Assembly (NCBI GenBank): GCA_916613615.1
Contig: OU744723.1
Coordinates: 61,512,239 to 61,576,238 of the forward strand
From: Steromphala cineraria
Taxonomy: Eukaryota; Mollusca; Gastropoda; Trochida; Trochidae
DNA length: 64,000 nucleotides
Direction of reading: 5' to 3'
The translations under genes were made by a program, and so were the position numbers. The notes below the pieces were generated by a model, which searched no databases, was not told where the DNA came from, and saw only the letters and a program-made list of their open reading frames with translations. Positions 21,114 to 32,584 of this stretch are shown here, piece after piece. Position 1 is the first letter of the stretch. Every line of letters starts with the position of its first letter.

Positions 21114-21699
21114 GAAGATTTCATTAGCTGGTAACAGGCACAGGCCACAAACACTCATGAAAAACAACATCTTGGTATTAAAGCTAGACGGAAACGTTCA
21201 TACTGACAAGGATGATTTAAACTTATATTTACAGACCCAGGGTCATTAAAAGACCCTCATTATTCTATGCTTATCTTTTAGACTATTTAGAGCAGCTTGC
21301 TATGATTCAATCTGTCTGGTTCGATTCACCTGCCTGTTAATATCAACTATAATTTGTCCCAGGCTTAATGTTTTAATATTTTAAGTTTCCGACTTTTTCT
21401 TTTCCATCCTGCTACATCAGTAATTGTTTGCTCTCGCGATACAACTACCAATCTTTATATCTATGAAGGCTAAGTATCTGTGTATAATTGCCATTAAATC
21501 AAATCAAATAGTGACAAATTATCACTTGGTTTTAGAACAACAGGGTATTAGAAGATCAACAGCTCCAAATACGCTGTTGTAGCATGTTGTAGCTTCTGTC
21601 CTTCAAGAAGGGGTTTACTTTACTTTAGTTGTCTATGAGTTCAATAGCTGATTTTACTGCCAAGAGTTGGAAAGTGTTTTTTACTTTAACACACATTGC

Positions 21700-21880
21700 C
21701 TGATGCAGATACTGGTTGTTGTTGCTTCTATCTCTTACTATGCCTTTCTTTCCGTCTTTTCCCTCATCCTTTCGATCCCTTCCTCTCTGATCTGTCTACT
21801 CTCTTTTGGATGGCAACATCCACGTGTTTAATAACTGAAATATTGTTCACACACGTAAAACACCAACTCACTCAATTGCA
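21700..21880. repeat. Dispersed SINE-like repeat
   Basis: The words ctttcgatcccttcctc, ctgatctgtctactct, ttggatggcaacatccac and caccaactcactca recur in the same order within the MITE at 54.2-54.36 kb. It is therefore a dispersed repeat family. Its promoter type could not be determined. Confidence 0.5.
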
Positions 21881-22336
21881 TTTGAAAGGAGTCTTATCAT
21901 CGTCAGTTCTAATTGTTGTGTTGGTTGTCGTAGTAGGGACTACAGTACCAACTAAAATCACTTTCAATGTACCTATAGAGCTTCACCGGGTCCAGAAATA
22001 TATAGATTGACTCTGTAGCTCATTAGACTTCATAGTCAATTTTGCTTTCGAGTGTGGCCAGTCTTGTTACTCCCTTGGTTGGGTCACCAAATGTACACCT
22101 GAGAATCCTCATTAAGGAATCAAATGAGCTGGACCCGACTCGGGCTAAAGTTCTCAGGTACCCATTGAAGCCCAAGACACCACTATCAACTTAGTGCCCC
22201 AGTAATTGCGACAGGGTCAAGCTTACAATACCCTGACAACTCAGCTTCGAATGTGGCTTCTGTTTGAATCTTCTTCTGACCTAAAGTAGGTCATATATTA
22301 TCATTATAGTTATAGTTATTATATCATTAACATATA

Positions 22337-22700
22337 AAACCACTATTGATTCAGTCATTATTGGCATGAACTGATCGCACACGGTCAATTATTAAACCAC
22401 TATTGATTCAGCCAATAAAATATTTTCTCCAAGAAAAGCATGAAACTGATCGAACGCGCTGGAATGCGCTCAATTATTAAACCCCCATTGATTCAGCCAA
22501 TCAAATATTTTTCTCCAAGAAAAGCATGAAACTGATCAAACTCGCTCAATTATTAAACCGCTTTTGATTCAGCAAATCAAATATTTTTCTCCAAGAAAAG
22601 CATGAAGCTGATCGAACGCGCTCAATTATTAAACTGCTATTGATTCAGCAAAACAATTAATTTTCTCCCAAGAAAAGCATGAAGCTGATCGAACGGTGCT
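22337..22700. repeat. Tandem repeat, units of about 57-85 bp
   Basis: Five units start near 22337, 22394, 22479, 22555 and 22631. Each carries a form of attattaaaccactattgattcagc followed by ctccaagaaaagcatgaa and ctgatcgaacgcgctc. The variable spacing comes from small internal insertions. Confidence 0.8.
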
Positions 22701-23194
22701 TATATTTGGTGAAATAGTCTTGAAAGTGCTGTTAAAACCCAAGTCACTTCAACCCACCTTTTCCCACAAAGCCTCAAGTTTATTGATATTAACAGGATTA
22801 TAATTACTTTTTCAAACAGTGAAACACTAAAATGGGTAATAAGTTATCATGTAGCTTGAATCTTTGATGTTTCTAAATTTGACAAAAACTTTGACTGGAA
22901 ATCAAATTATTCAATATTAAATGTTTAACAAAAGATAAGCAAGATTACAGATGAAAAGTATGCTGACATTCAAATCCGCCTCCATCGCCTAGTCCACTAT
23001 CACGCCCACACAGAGTACTTTAACGGGTATGCAATATTGCGGATGTTTCTGTAAATAGTGGGATGATTGTTGACGCTAAAGAGTTATTCAATAATATTGA
23101 TGAATGTGGCTGTGCCACCAACATAGACTGCGATGTGATACTATGATGTGGACTGTATATTGAACAGTGATATCTTGAGAAGAGGTCGAAGCAG

Positions 23195-23640
23195 TCGTAA
23201 AAGGCTTGAAGTGTGGTAAAGCTGCAGGACCTGGTGATGTAAGGACTAACATGATTATATGTTGTATCTGCTAGCTATCTCCATACCTTGGGTTGATTTA
23301 TAATCATGTTCTGAGCACTGGTGTTTATCCCCAGGAATGGGCGAAAGGAAGTATTGTACCCTTGCACAAGACGGATGGCGTAAATAGTGTTGATAATTAT
23401 CATGGTATATCGTTAATGGCTGTTTTGGGTAAATTATATTTCATTGTTGTCAATAATCGTCTACAAGTGTTCGCTGATTGTTATTAAAAGATTCTGTAGC
23501 AGTTATAGTACGATCGATATTGTTTTTACATTACAGTGTCATATTCAGAAATATCTTTCAAGAACAGGTTGTCATTTTAATTGTTTACTCGTCGACTTTC
23601 AGAAGGCATTTTATTCAGTTAATCCGACATAATCGTGGTA
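23195..23640 (+). pseudogene. Degenerate LINE reverse transcriptase fragment
   Basis: Pieces in shifting frames read CGKAAGPGDV, YNHVLSTGVYPQEWAKGSIVPLHKTD, NYHGISLMAVLGKLY and LLVDFQKAFYSV. These are the RT motifs that precede the catalytic Asp in jockey/RTE-like LINEs. Frameshifts and stops break the frame, and the catalytic YADD/FADD part is absent. Confidence 0.7.
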
Positions 23641-24136
23641 TTCGCTTTTTAAACAATGTGTAAGGGGGGATTGTTTTCTGTTATAAGGAATATGTATTCT
23701 AAGATTTTCTAATTCGAAAGTTGAGCCTATTTTGAATCAGTTGTGTTTTAACTCCGTTTGTTTTTGCGATGTTTATTTCAGAGTTTCAAGATTTGTTACA
23801 AAAATTATGTATAAGAGGACAATCGTAATTAGTTTGATGAACCTGTTATAGGTGTGCTTAGAAAGATAGATGTAATGCATAAATATTGCAGTTCTTTGGG
23901 GATAGATAGGTAAATATGTATAGAATTTAGCTTCTAATTTTTCAAATGGTGGTATTCTTCGTTCATATGAAAATGTGTATGATAATGGTATTACGGTGCA
24001 AGCTTCAATACATCATATTTATCTTTGTGTTCTGTGTTCCACGAGATTGTCTTGGACTAAGGGTACTCATACGCTTGTCGGTAAAGCTAGTAAAGCTCTT
24101 TAACAAAATGGGTACCGTCCGTCCGTTACACTTTGT

Positions 24137-24780
24137 GTCCGGCTCATAACTATGTAACTAATCAACCATTTCAATTCAAATTCGTCACGGTAATAAAGAA
24201 ACATGTAATAATGTGTCATGAGTAACAATTTTCAAAAAATCTACATAAAATATTAGGATTTTGGAGAAAAAGTTGTAAATTTGTAAGAAATCTGTTACAA
24301 GTCCCGTCCGGCTCACAACTTCTAAACTAATCATCACATTTGGGTCAAATTTGATGTGCAGATACATTATCATCAGGAGGTGTGTCATGAGGAACAATTT
24401 TGAAAATATTTTGATAACATTTTGCCTTTTTTGGCCAAAAATGAGGACTCTGTTGGAAAACTGTTACAAGTCCTGTCCGGCTCACAACTTCTAAACTAAT
24501 CATCACATATTGATTAAATTTGATATGGAGATACATAATCATCTGAAGGTGTGTCATCAAGAACAATTTTGAATATATTTTTACAAAAATTTGCCTTTTT
24601 TGGCCAAAAACGAGGACTCTGTTGGAAAACTGTTACAAGTCCTGTCCGGCTCACAACTTCTAAACTAATTATCACATATTGATTAAATTTGATATGGAGA
24701 TACATAATCATCAGAAGGTGTGTCATGAAGAATAATTTTGAAAATATTTTGATGAAATTTTGCCTTTATGAATTTTTTAA
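24137..24780. repeat. 169-bp tandem repeat, about 4 units
   Basis: The word gtccggctca recurs at 24137, 24306, 24475 and 24644, an exact 169-bp period. The first unit is the most diverged. Overlapping minus-strand frames of about 70 codons with near-identical text come from the repeat itself and are not genes. Confidence 0.88.
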
Positions 24781-25670
24781 TAGTCGGTATCATATTTCAG
24801 TGATGTATTTGCTTATTGTGATGTATACAACCCATTGCGTTGTATCATGTTAATAATAACATGATATCATTTCACTAAATGGTAATCACCTGTTTATGTA
24901 ATATATATGATATGTATATTTCTTGATAATGACTGTGATGCATATCATAACTGATTAATGCCATATTTGTATGTGTATGCAAATGCTTATTTATGTACTG
25001 AATTGTAATACTATGTGATGTGATATGTTTATATGTTACCCCTGATGATATTGTACTTATTATTTTACTATTGTGTTACAGAGTGTTTCTCGTATCTACA
25101 TATACCATCTATCAGAATAAACGAGTAAAGTCACAACCCGCAGCCTTACTTCTCTTTGTGATAGAGGGTATTTCACCGCCGCAACAATAACGGCGGTATC
25201 TTGGTAACAAACGGGTATCTTCTTATTTGATGTGTTTTAAAGATATCAAGTCACTTTTGAATGACAAATCACTGACAAATTAGTTAGAAGAAATATTTGT
25301 CTTTAAAGATTAAATTCGCTTTCTCAGCGTTGCAGTTTTAGTGGTGTTAATGTGGATATGGGATGTAAAATGTGTGAACTTGATCTGAATGAAAATATTG
25401 TACATTTCGTGTTTGTATCTAGTCTTACAATGAAATAAGAGGTAAATTTATCCCGGTGAATGGTCAATTTAATTTAGTTTCTCAATATCATAAATATTTA
25501 CCTGTATTTGTAGATATACCCTCGTAACTGTTAAAATTATATTACATATAGAAAAATGATAATGAATTGACCATATAATCAATTTTCTTTGTAATACTCT
25601 TTTGTCTACTCAACAAACTGAAACGATTGTATTGAATTCTATTGTATTGTATGGTTTCGTATTGCATTGT
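24781..25670. other. AT-rich stretch, nothing recognised
   Basis: It contains many tgatatgta-type words and a short attgtattg run around 25640-25670. No gene or complete element is visible. Confidence 0.5.
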
Positions 25671-26062
25671 ATTTTATTATATGATCAGCGATGAAATACT
25701 GGGTTTTATCAGTGAAATAAACTGTCTATCAGGCAACAGTGACGATATATGATATTTTCAGTGTGACGAGTGACGATATATTATATCGTCACTGGTCAGG
25801 TGCCGGAACTACTTTCAGCCATGTGAAGAAAAGAGGGTAACTTTCCAGTTTTAAAGTCATTTTAATTACATATTTCATTAAAAATCATATAATAAATAGA
25901 ATACTTAATGTAGTTTTCCAAATACCAGGTTTATTTCATCTCGTTACATGGGTAAAGTTAATATTTCACTCGTGGCTGCGCCACTCGTGAAATATCAACT
26001 TTACCCATGACACTCGATGAAATAAACCTGGTATTTGGAAAACAACATTAAGTATCCTCTAT
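25671..26062. mobile_element. Foldback element, copy E2 (392 bp)
   Basis: It starts attttattatatgatcagc. It contains the palindrome agtgacgatata/tatatcgtcact, then a 172-bp terminal nested hairpin (25891-26062) bounded by aataaatagaatacttaa and ttaagtatcctctat. The apex reads CTCG-tggctgcgcca-CTCG. CTCG also stands at both outer junctions, always in the same orientation. It is near-identical to 26305-26697, and its 5' part is related to the 5.2-5.35 kb sequence. Confidence 0.8.
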
Positions 26063-26304
26063 GTATTGAATTGTATACGTGCCAATAGCCTACAAACCGA
26101 AACAAATGAATTGAATCGATATTTAAAAGATCAATTTGTCAATAAAATGTGGGTATGCGCTTTTAATCGTTAATATTTGTGATATTTGATACAAATCAAC
26201 AATAGAAGATGTCAGGTACTTAAATGTACCCATAAGTGAGAAGAAGCCGAGTTTGTTTGCACTAGTGAAGCTATAGAATGTATTTGTAGAAGTTGGCAAT
26301 ATAT

Positions 26305-26697
26305 TATTTTATTATATGATCAGCAATGAAATACTGGGATTTATCAGTGAAATAAACTGTCTATCAGGCAACAGTGACGATATATTATATTTTCACTGTG
26401 ACCAGTGACGATATATTATATCGTCACTGGTCAGGTGCCGGAACTACTTTCAGCCATGTGAACAAAAAGGGGAAACATTCCAGTTTTAAAGTCATTTTAA
26501 TTACATATTTCATTAAAAATCATATAATAAATAGAATACTTAATGTAGTTTTCCAAATACCAGGTTTATTTCATCTCGTGACATGGGTAAAGTTGATATT
26601 TCACTTGTGGCTGCGCCACTCGTGAAATATCAACTTTACCCATGACACTCGATGAAATAAACCTGGTATTTGGAAAACAACATTAAGTATCCTCTAT
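26305..26697. mobile_element. Foldback element, copy E3 (393 bp)
   Basis: It is a direct repeat of 25671-26062, 634 bp apart, with a handful of substitutions. The terminal hairpin spans 26526-26697. The unrelated spacer 26063-26304 lies between the copies, so this is two insertions or a duplication and not a simple tandem repeat. Confidence 0.8.
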
Positions 26698-27799
26698 ATA
26701 TTATTGACCTGATGATCACACCACGAGGTGTCAAGATGAATCATGTTTATACACTAGTTGCAACACCCCATATGATGTTTTTATAAGTGCGACTAATATA
26801 AGATCACAGTCACGTGCTTTCATTCAAGCAAAGGAATGGTCACGTGGAGTACAATAATGACTTTATTAACCAAAGCTAGAAAGGTTCAACATTTTCCGTA
26901 CCAAAGGAACATCATTTTCATAAAATATTAACAGTTGATTCCAGACGTAAAACGGTTTTATTTTGCCTTGCCTCTGCATCCCTACCTTCCATCTTCAACA
27001 CTGTTGCATTGTAGCGCGTTCATAGCTCAGATATGTTTTTCTTCAAGCTTAAGAACTGTTCCATTGGCTGCGAGTTCGGTTTTGATTTAAAATTTACTAG
27101 CTATCAATCAAGTATTACATGTCTCTGAAAAACTTTAAATTCTAATTCCTAGTAATTATTTAAAACGTAAGTTCAGGATTCAGATCGACGGGATGTTTTC
27201 AAAGCATAGAAATGACGTCATAATCGTTGTAGGATATGATGTCATAAGGGCGAAGTATCGCTAGCTGTTTAGGTTTTCCCTTTTCAAGTGTTTTTCTGTT
27301 TCTTTACTAACGATAACATTATATTATTCTTTAATACAACATTTATAAGTAGATTTATTACAAATGCATTAAGATACATTAATTCCGATGTTTTAATTGG
27401 GAAAATTATTGTCAAGTACGGAAAGTTGCGAGAATTGCCGAAGCTTGAAAAAAGAACCAGCAGTCTGATGATGTACTGTTGGATGTTTTACAGTACAGTG
27501 AAGACGCCATGAAACCATCATATAAACAAGCAGACACCTAATCTCAGATATGAGGACATTAATCAGAGAACAGATCCTAGAAATCTCCGCATCAAATGGT
27601 TGTTAAGATTAAATCAATTTCATGTGTAAACGTATCAGTATCTGTACATTGGCAAACGCCTTACTATTCAGCTTTAACCTACGTTTATATAACTTCCAGA
27701 GTTATTCTAGATTTTATCAGCAGTATTATTTATAGCCATTCAAATTATATCACACATCAGTAGTACATTGTGTATCACTATCTTTTATGGTGCTTATTG
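26698..27799. other. No recognised gene
   Basis: AT-rich with short open frames only. The frame at 27288-27512 has no family signature. Confidence 0.5.
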
Positions 27800-27823
27800 C
27801 TTGGTGCCCCAAAGGGCACCAAG
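27800..27823. repeat. Short hairpin, 10-bp stem
   Basis: cttggtgccc pairs with gggcaccaag around a 4-nt loop. It could be the centre of an old palindromic element. Confidence 0.6.
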
Positions 27824-28085
27824 TTTTATGATTTGATTCTCCTAAAACTTTTCTGAATTCTCTCTATATTACTCTTGATATTTTCAAAGGGAAGCCGCGC
27901 CAATCACATGTGTTGTATCCAAATTAAAAGACCAATGAACAGAGCTGTAGCAAAAAATGCATAACGTCACCATGTGGGTAATACAAAATATTTGGCACAT
28001 TAAACTGTGGAATATGATTTCGCTTTAAATGTCATAATAAAAGAGAAACAATATTTCTATTTAAGACTGATAAATGTTAAAAGAC

Positions 28086-28292
28086 TCAATCAAAAACATC
28101 TTCATTTGATGAAGATTCTGCATTTGTTCCAGATAAGAGCATTATTTCGCATTCAATAATCGCAGAATCCACTTTTTTATAACCCACGCGATTTAATTTC
28201 ACGCTGGGCTCGCCTGGCGATTTAAAGTAATGTTTGTGTAAGAACGATGGTGACATCGAAAAAAGACTTATGTTTACTAATAGGTAGATCAC
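28086..28292 (-). CDS. Unrecognised small ORF
   Basis: The frame allows 68 codons, with an inner ATG giving MSPSFLHKHYFKSPGEPS and an acidic Ser-rich tail SSSNEDVFD. Composition is protein-like, but no family, splice sites or neighbours support it. It could be a terminal exon remnant or chance. Confidence 0.2.
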   Translation of the reverse strand: MIYLLVNISLFSMSPSFLHKHYFKSPGEPSVKLNRVGYKKVDSAIIECEIMLLSGTNAESSSNEDVFD

Positions 28293-28980
28293 TTACGACC
28301 ACGTGACAAGTCATACTTAACGATGTCACTAAATCTTTACGTTGAAAACATGTATTTATTATCAGAGCTACTGAAATTGACTCGTGCTTATTTAGAATAT
28401 GACCTACATCGCTGGTTCCATACGGTTACTATAAGGCCGCGGCTTAGCTCAGCGGAGCTGGGTTGAAATCCCGTCAGATCATCGGAAAGTATTTTGTTTA
28501 TTATCTGTAATACTACAGTTAATAATTAACCAGCATGACAAGGAGATATGGTTTTGGCAGTACGTTTTGCACAATTTCCTGTCATTACATGGCAACCCAT
28601 GCAGTGCTTTAAATTTACTTCAAGTAACAACATCACAATGCCATAACATCATATAAAACTGTCACTGTCACATCACTGTCTTGAAAATCTAGTGTTGTTG
28701 TGTTCAGAGATTTACATTTTTTCTCTGAGATCTCAAAAAGAGTGAATTTGAATGATAAATAGAATATCACCCTCGTGTGTTTTGATTTGAAATATACCAA
28801 CAATCGTTGATGAATGTAAAAAATATTCATAACTTTCAGCAATTCGTGTTGATAGAAAATAATTTTGTGAAATAAACTTTGAGTAATACTCGTGTTAATA
28901 TTACTGCATCCTGTCTCAGGGTACGAACGTTACGCTAACTTCACTAATCTGTACCCTGGGCTCAGAAGCCAGATTCGCTT

Positions 28981-29089
28981 GCGCGGCCAGAGATGGGATG
29001 TAGCCAATCAAATCATTTTCTCGCCACCTTTTCGATAAAATTTCAACAAGAAAATGATTTGATTGGCTATATCCAAAGTCGGGCCGCGC
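28981..29089. repeat. Palindromic element (about 40-bp arms)
   Basis: The left arm starts gcgcggccagagatggga and continues through tagccaatcaaatcattttct. The right arm is its reverse complement and ends tcgggccgcgc. The loop is about 25 nt. It is probably a small foldback MITE. Confidence 0.75.
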
Positions 29090-29779
29090 AATCACAATCT
29101 CCTTCATCTGCCTATGTGGCACCAAGCATGCCTTTTAAAAGGCTTTTCTTATTCTGAATTCAGTCTATTGCAGATCTTTACCACATACAAAAATAATGTA
29201 TAAATTATGACAAGTTCATATTGCTATATTCTTTATGTTACAGCAATTCAATTGATACGTGAAAGACAAATCTACCTGTATATTGCTTTTTTTCAAACTT
29301 GCTCTTTTCATTGGCTAAATCAAATATAATTAGCCGATAACCATTTGGCAGTTAACAGTGTATCACAGAAATTGAATTTTTCTCAAAATAGGACATGATC
29401 TGGAAATGATTCAAATTGATAAGAACCATACGTTCATAAGATTTAAAACAAAAAGTACATTTGACTAAGTAGTAACCATTTTGCTTCTAATGGCTCTGGT
29501 AATGTTTTGGAAAAGACAGATATGAAATAATCACAACTCAGAACATATTGCAAAAGATTCAAATATGTAAAATGACAAATAATTAACTTAAAACTTCTAG
29601 AACACTACTGAAATCAAACTGACTACAATAAATATACCAATGTTTACTAAGTACATACGGGGAAAGGTAATAAATTAATTTTTGCCAAATAAATTACAAC
29701 AAATGCTCACCATAACGCAACTTGTACGTGAAAAGTTACAAAAGGTTGTGTTTAAATGGGATTGAAAATGTGCAGGCTC

Positions 29780-30570
29780 TCTCAATCTCAACTGGTTCTA
29801 AAAGAAGAAATGCATTTATTTCAACGAAGCGCAACAATAGCAAGCGATAGGGAGTATCCACAGGGGTTTATCAAAAAGACCTGTTGCAAGGCACTTTGAA
29901 AGTCAGTAAGTTATCTCGCGCCTTGCAAGTACGGAACCCAGCGTGTCAAAGTCTCAAGTGGCACTACTGCTGCACAGATTGAAAGCAGTGTTTGGCCTTT
30001 TTAGGAAATCGTTTCAAGACAGCTGTTACAATAAACAGTGAGATCTGAAGAACGACTTGTAAAAATAGTTTGAAAGAAGATGCGTTAAAGAGTCGACGGT
30101 CACTTAAGCGAATTTGTGTTGCGTGAATTATCCCCGTCAACTTCATGAACGTTGGGCAGCGCAACATCGTGGTCCATGGCATCAACACCCTATTTACAAA
30201 TGAACCGTGATTCGGCAATTGCAACTGCAACTGCACTGCAACAGATTGGATTCAGGTGGGGCGGTGATGGTGTGGGATATCTCAGCCATATTGATGGAAG
30301 ACTTCATAGCATTATGTTATGAGTTCAGCAACGTTGTTTGTCCAAGGTTTTCAACAAGACGTTCCAGACATACAGGGACCCATGTTGCCAGATTTTCAAT
30401 ATATTTCCTGAAACATACAACGAACTACTGCCATGGCCATCCAAAAGTCCTGATCGGATTGACAATTGAACATTTTTGGGACGCCCTTGAGGAGGAATAC
30501 CAATCCACATCATCCGTACTCTCACGATGCCAGACTGTGTGTGACAAGTATGGGGACACATATGTAAGTG
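29780..30570 (+). pseudogene. Dead Tc1-like transposase
   Basis: Fragments in several frames read CCKALSKSVSYL, GGAVMVWDIS (the GG-x-MVWGGIS block near the second catalytic Asp of Tc1 transposases), RHTGTHVARF (from QQDNARPHTAR) and IEHFWDALEEE (from NPIEHLWDELER). Many stops and shifts separate them. No terminal inverted repeats were located. Confidence 0.7.
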
Positions 30571-30722
30571 AATATTGACATTTCAAAGTGAATTTCATTT
30601 CAATTTGATTTTGGTAACTGAACAAAGAGGTGTTTTCCTATTGCTATAACTGATTCATTAAAATCATTTTATTTACTTTGACCGTGTTGTGTTTGCCACT
30701 ATAATTTACGAAAATGTCTTAA

Positions 30723-31019
30723 TTGTACTACATGGGAGAAAGTCATAATGACAGCACTGGAACATATCGTGTCCCAATGAATGGCACCTACCAGATATGG
30801 GTTGATTTTAGATATAGACGACCTGGACACGCTGTTGTATTCAACATAGAACAAGACAACCATATTATTGGTCAAGTCTACGGAAGTACATCTGATGCAA
30901 ATGCTTCTACTATCATCATGCGACATCTACTACAAGGGGTTAATATTTGGGTTATACCAAGTCAAATGTTTATCATTGTTCTTTCTGTAACTTCGGCTTT
31001 TTTTGTTATTAAACGCTAG
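30723..31019 (+). pseudogene. C1q-domain exon fragment
   Basis: It encodes GTYRVPMNGTYQIWVDFRYRR, then VVFNIEQDNHIIGQVYGS and LLQGVNIWVIPS, the middle and end of a C1q domain related to the genes at 47.8 and 60.3 kb. The opening GYIGFQGR strand and its acceptor are missing. The last strand (CSFGIVLLNAH in relatives) has become VTSAFFVIKR. It is a truncated copy lying next to a dead transposon. Confidence 0.72.
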
Positions 31020-31721
31020 TTAAATGTGTTTTGTTCCTTTCATGTTTTTAATCCTGGGGTTTGGAGTAAGTTTATCGTTTTATCATTTGTACAGTAATAA
31101 GTAAGCATATCAATATGCATACACATTAAATTCACACATACATATACATCTTTATCATAAGAACCTTAATATCATCAAATAATACTTACTACAGCATAAT
31201 GAAAAACGAATCATCAATTAATAATGACACACAAACAATACTCGATGGCATAAATAGGATACATGTTAACGAGATGCAGATAGCACTGAATGCACCTAAA
31301 TTGTAAATGTACTTAGATACCTACATAAACCTACCGAGAATTTGGTTCTCATGTGCTACCCAACTATGCCAAAGTATACAGAATCTAACCTATCTAAAAA
31401 ATAACAACAAACAGTGTGAAGCATACACGCATATGCAACCAATATCTCACAGTAAATACTTTCAATACCTCATCATAGCAGGCAATAGCATGCACTTGAA
31501 TAACCTTCATGGCATATCAATGAATGAAGATATTTACTTACCTAATTGTATAAACATACATTTACTTTAAGAACATTAATTAATTACATTTACTTACTGA
31601 TACTTTGGATATGAGATACGATTTGTGATTATATTAAAGATAATGTTATTTATGTAAAACCAATAATGTTAGGAAACAAAATTGATCATTATTCTGTCGG
31701 CTGTGTTTTTACTTTGTGATT
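31020..31721. other. No recognised gene
   Basis: AT-rich. The open frame at 31307-31570 has no recognisable motif. Confidence 0.5.
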
Positions 31722-32066
31722 TGGAGCGCGGTGGTGTAGTGGTTAGCGTGTCTGCCTCTCACGCCAACGACCCGGGTTCGAATCCCAGTGGAGACACAAA
31801 ATATTTGTGACTTTGGTTGAAAGCTGTGTAGTGTCCTTGGGCAAGGCACTTCATCCACATTGCACTCAGACTTCATCCACATTGCACTCAGTCCACCCAG
31901 CTGTATAATTGGTACCTGGTTATACGGTTGTACTGTCCGAAATGGTCTCTCAGCGCAGGTAAGCAGCTTTGAAAAAGTACAATCCGTCAGGCTAATAATG
32001 CACATTTGTGAATCGTCGGTAAGCAACTCGTAAGAGATGGATACTTGACGTTAAACTTATCATTAT
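31722..32066 (+). mobile_element. tRNA-derived SINE
   Basis: The head (about 31727-31798) has an A box near tggtgtagtggttagcg and a perfect B box gggttcgaatccc at about 31772-31784, as in tRNA-derived SINEs. The body has cttgggcaaggcacttcatc and cagctgtataattggtacc, words typical of widespread invertebrate SINE cores. A 21-bp internal duplication (cttcatccacattgcactcag) is present. The tail ends in cttatcattatta. Confidence 0.75.
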
Positions 32067-32262
32067 TAGGTCTTCAAGACAAAGTCTGGAAGACCTATTG
32101 TTTTTATCCGATTTCTTCAAGTTCTTATTATTATTATTTATACTTTTTTGTGGATGAGCCACAGCCCAAACGGCTGCTCCAAATTCACCCAAACTTGGCA
32201 TGCTGATAGCCCTTACCCTGGAATCGACATGCGAAGCTTTTGGGCAAAATCGACTCGTACAT

Positions 32263-32265
32263 TAA
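32263..32265. repeat. Left TAA target-site duplication of Harbinger
   Basis: TAA precedes ggcccgtattatg. It is matched by TAA at 40511-40513 after aatacggacc. PIF/Harbinger elements duplicate a TWA trinucleotide. Confidence 0.85.
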
Positions 32266-32450
32266 GGCCCGTATTATGAAAGCAGGTTTTTCTTAGACCA
32301 GGTTTAAGGCTAGTCTTGGTTTACGGAAACCCGAACCCCGGGTCTAGAAAAATCGGTATTACAGAAAGCAGGTCTAGCAAAACCCTTGGTTTAAACCCAG
32401 ACTAACAGTCTAACTATTTTTGCGTTTCTTTTATGTTTCCAACTTTATAA
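32266..32450. repeat. Left subterminal repeats of Harbinger
   Basis: Variants of taGGTTTaa and tctaga, plus a second copy of the terminal word (tattacagaaagcagg near 32353) occur here. They mirror the right end and probably form multiple transposase or Myb-like protein binding sites. Confidence 0.6.
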
Positions 32451-32584
32451 TAAACCAAGTTTGCGCATGCTTATTGTTGTACTTCCTCTTTGACTCAGCA
32501 GTTTTTAACGTTAACGTGCCGTTTAAAATAACGTGTAAAAACGTTGGCCAATCAAGAAATTAGGGTAAGATTTTCTTTCACAAA

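Noticed and set aside
24185..24726. Three overlapping minus-strand frames with near-identical proteins
   Set aside because: They come from the 169-bp tandem repeat. The period is not a multiple of three, and no start or splice signals are shared.
28436..28490. tRNA-like words (ggcttagctcag ... gttgaaatcccg)
   Set aside because: The cloverleaf cannot be completed. The anticodon arm and acceptor pairing are missing. At best it is a SINE scrap.
31727..31798. A genuine tRNA gene
   Set aside because: The A and B boxes are good, but the acceptor stem does not pair, and the sequence continues into a SINE body.
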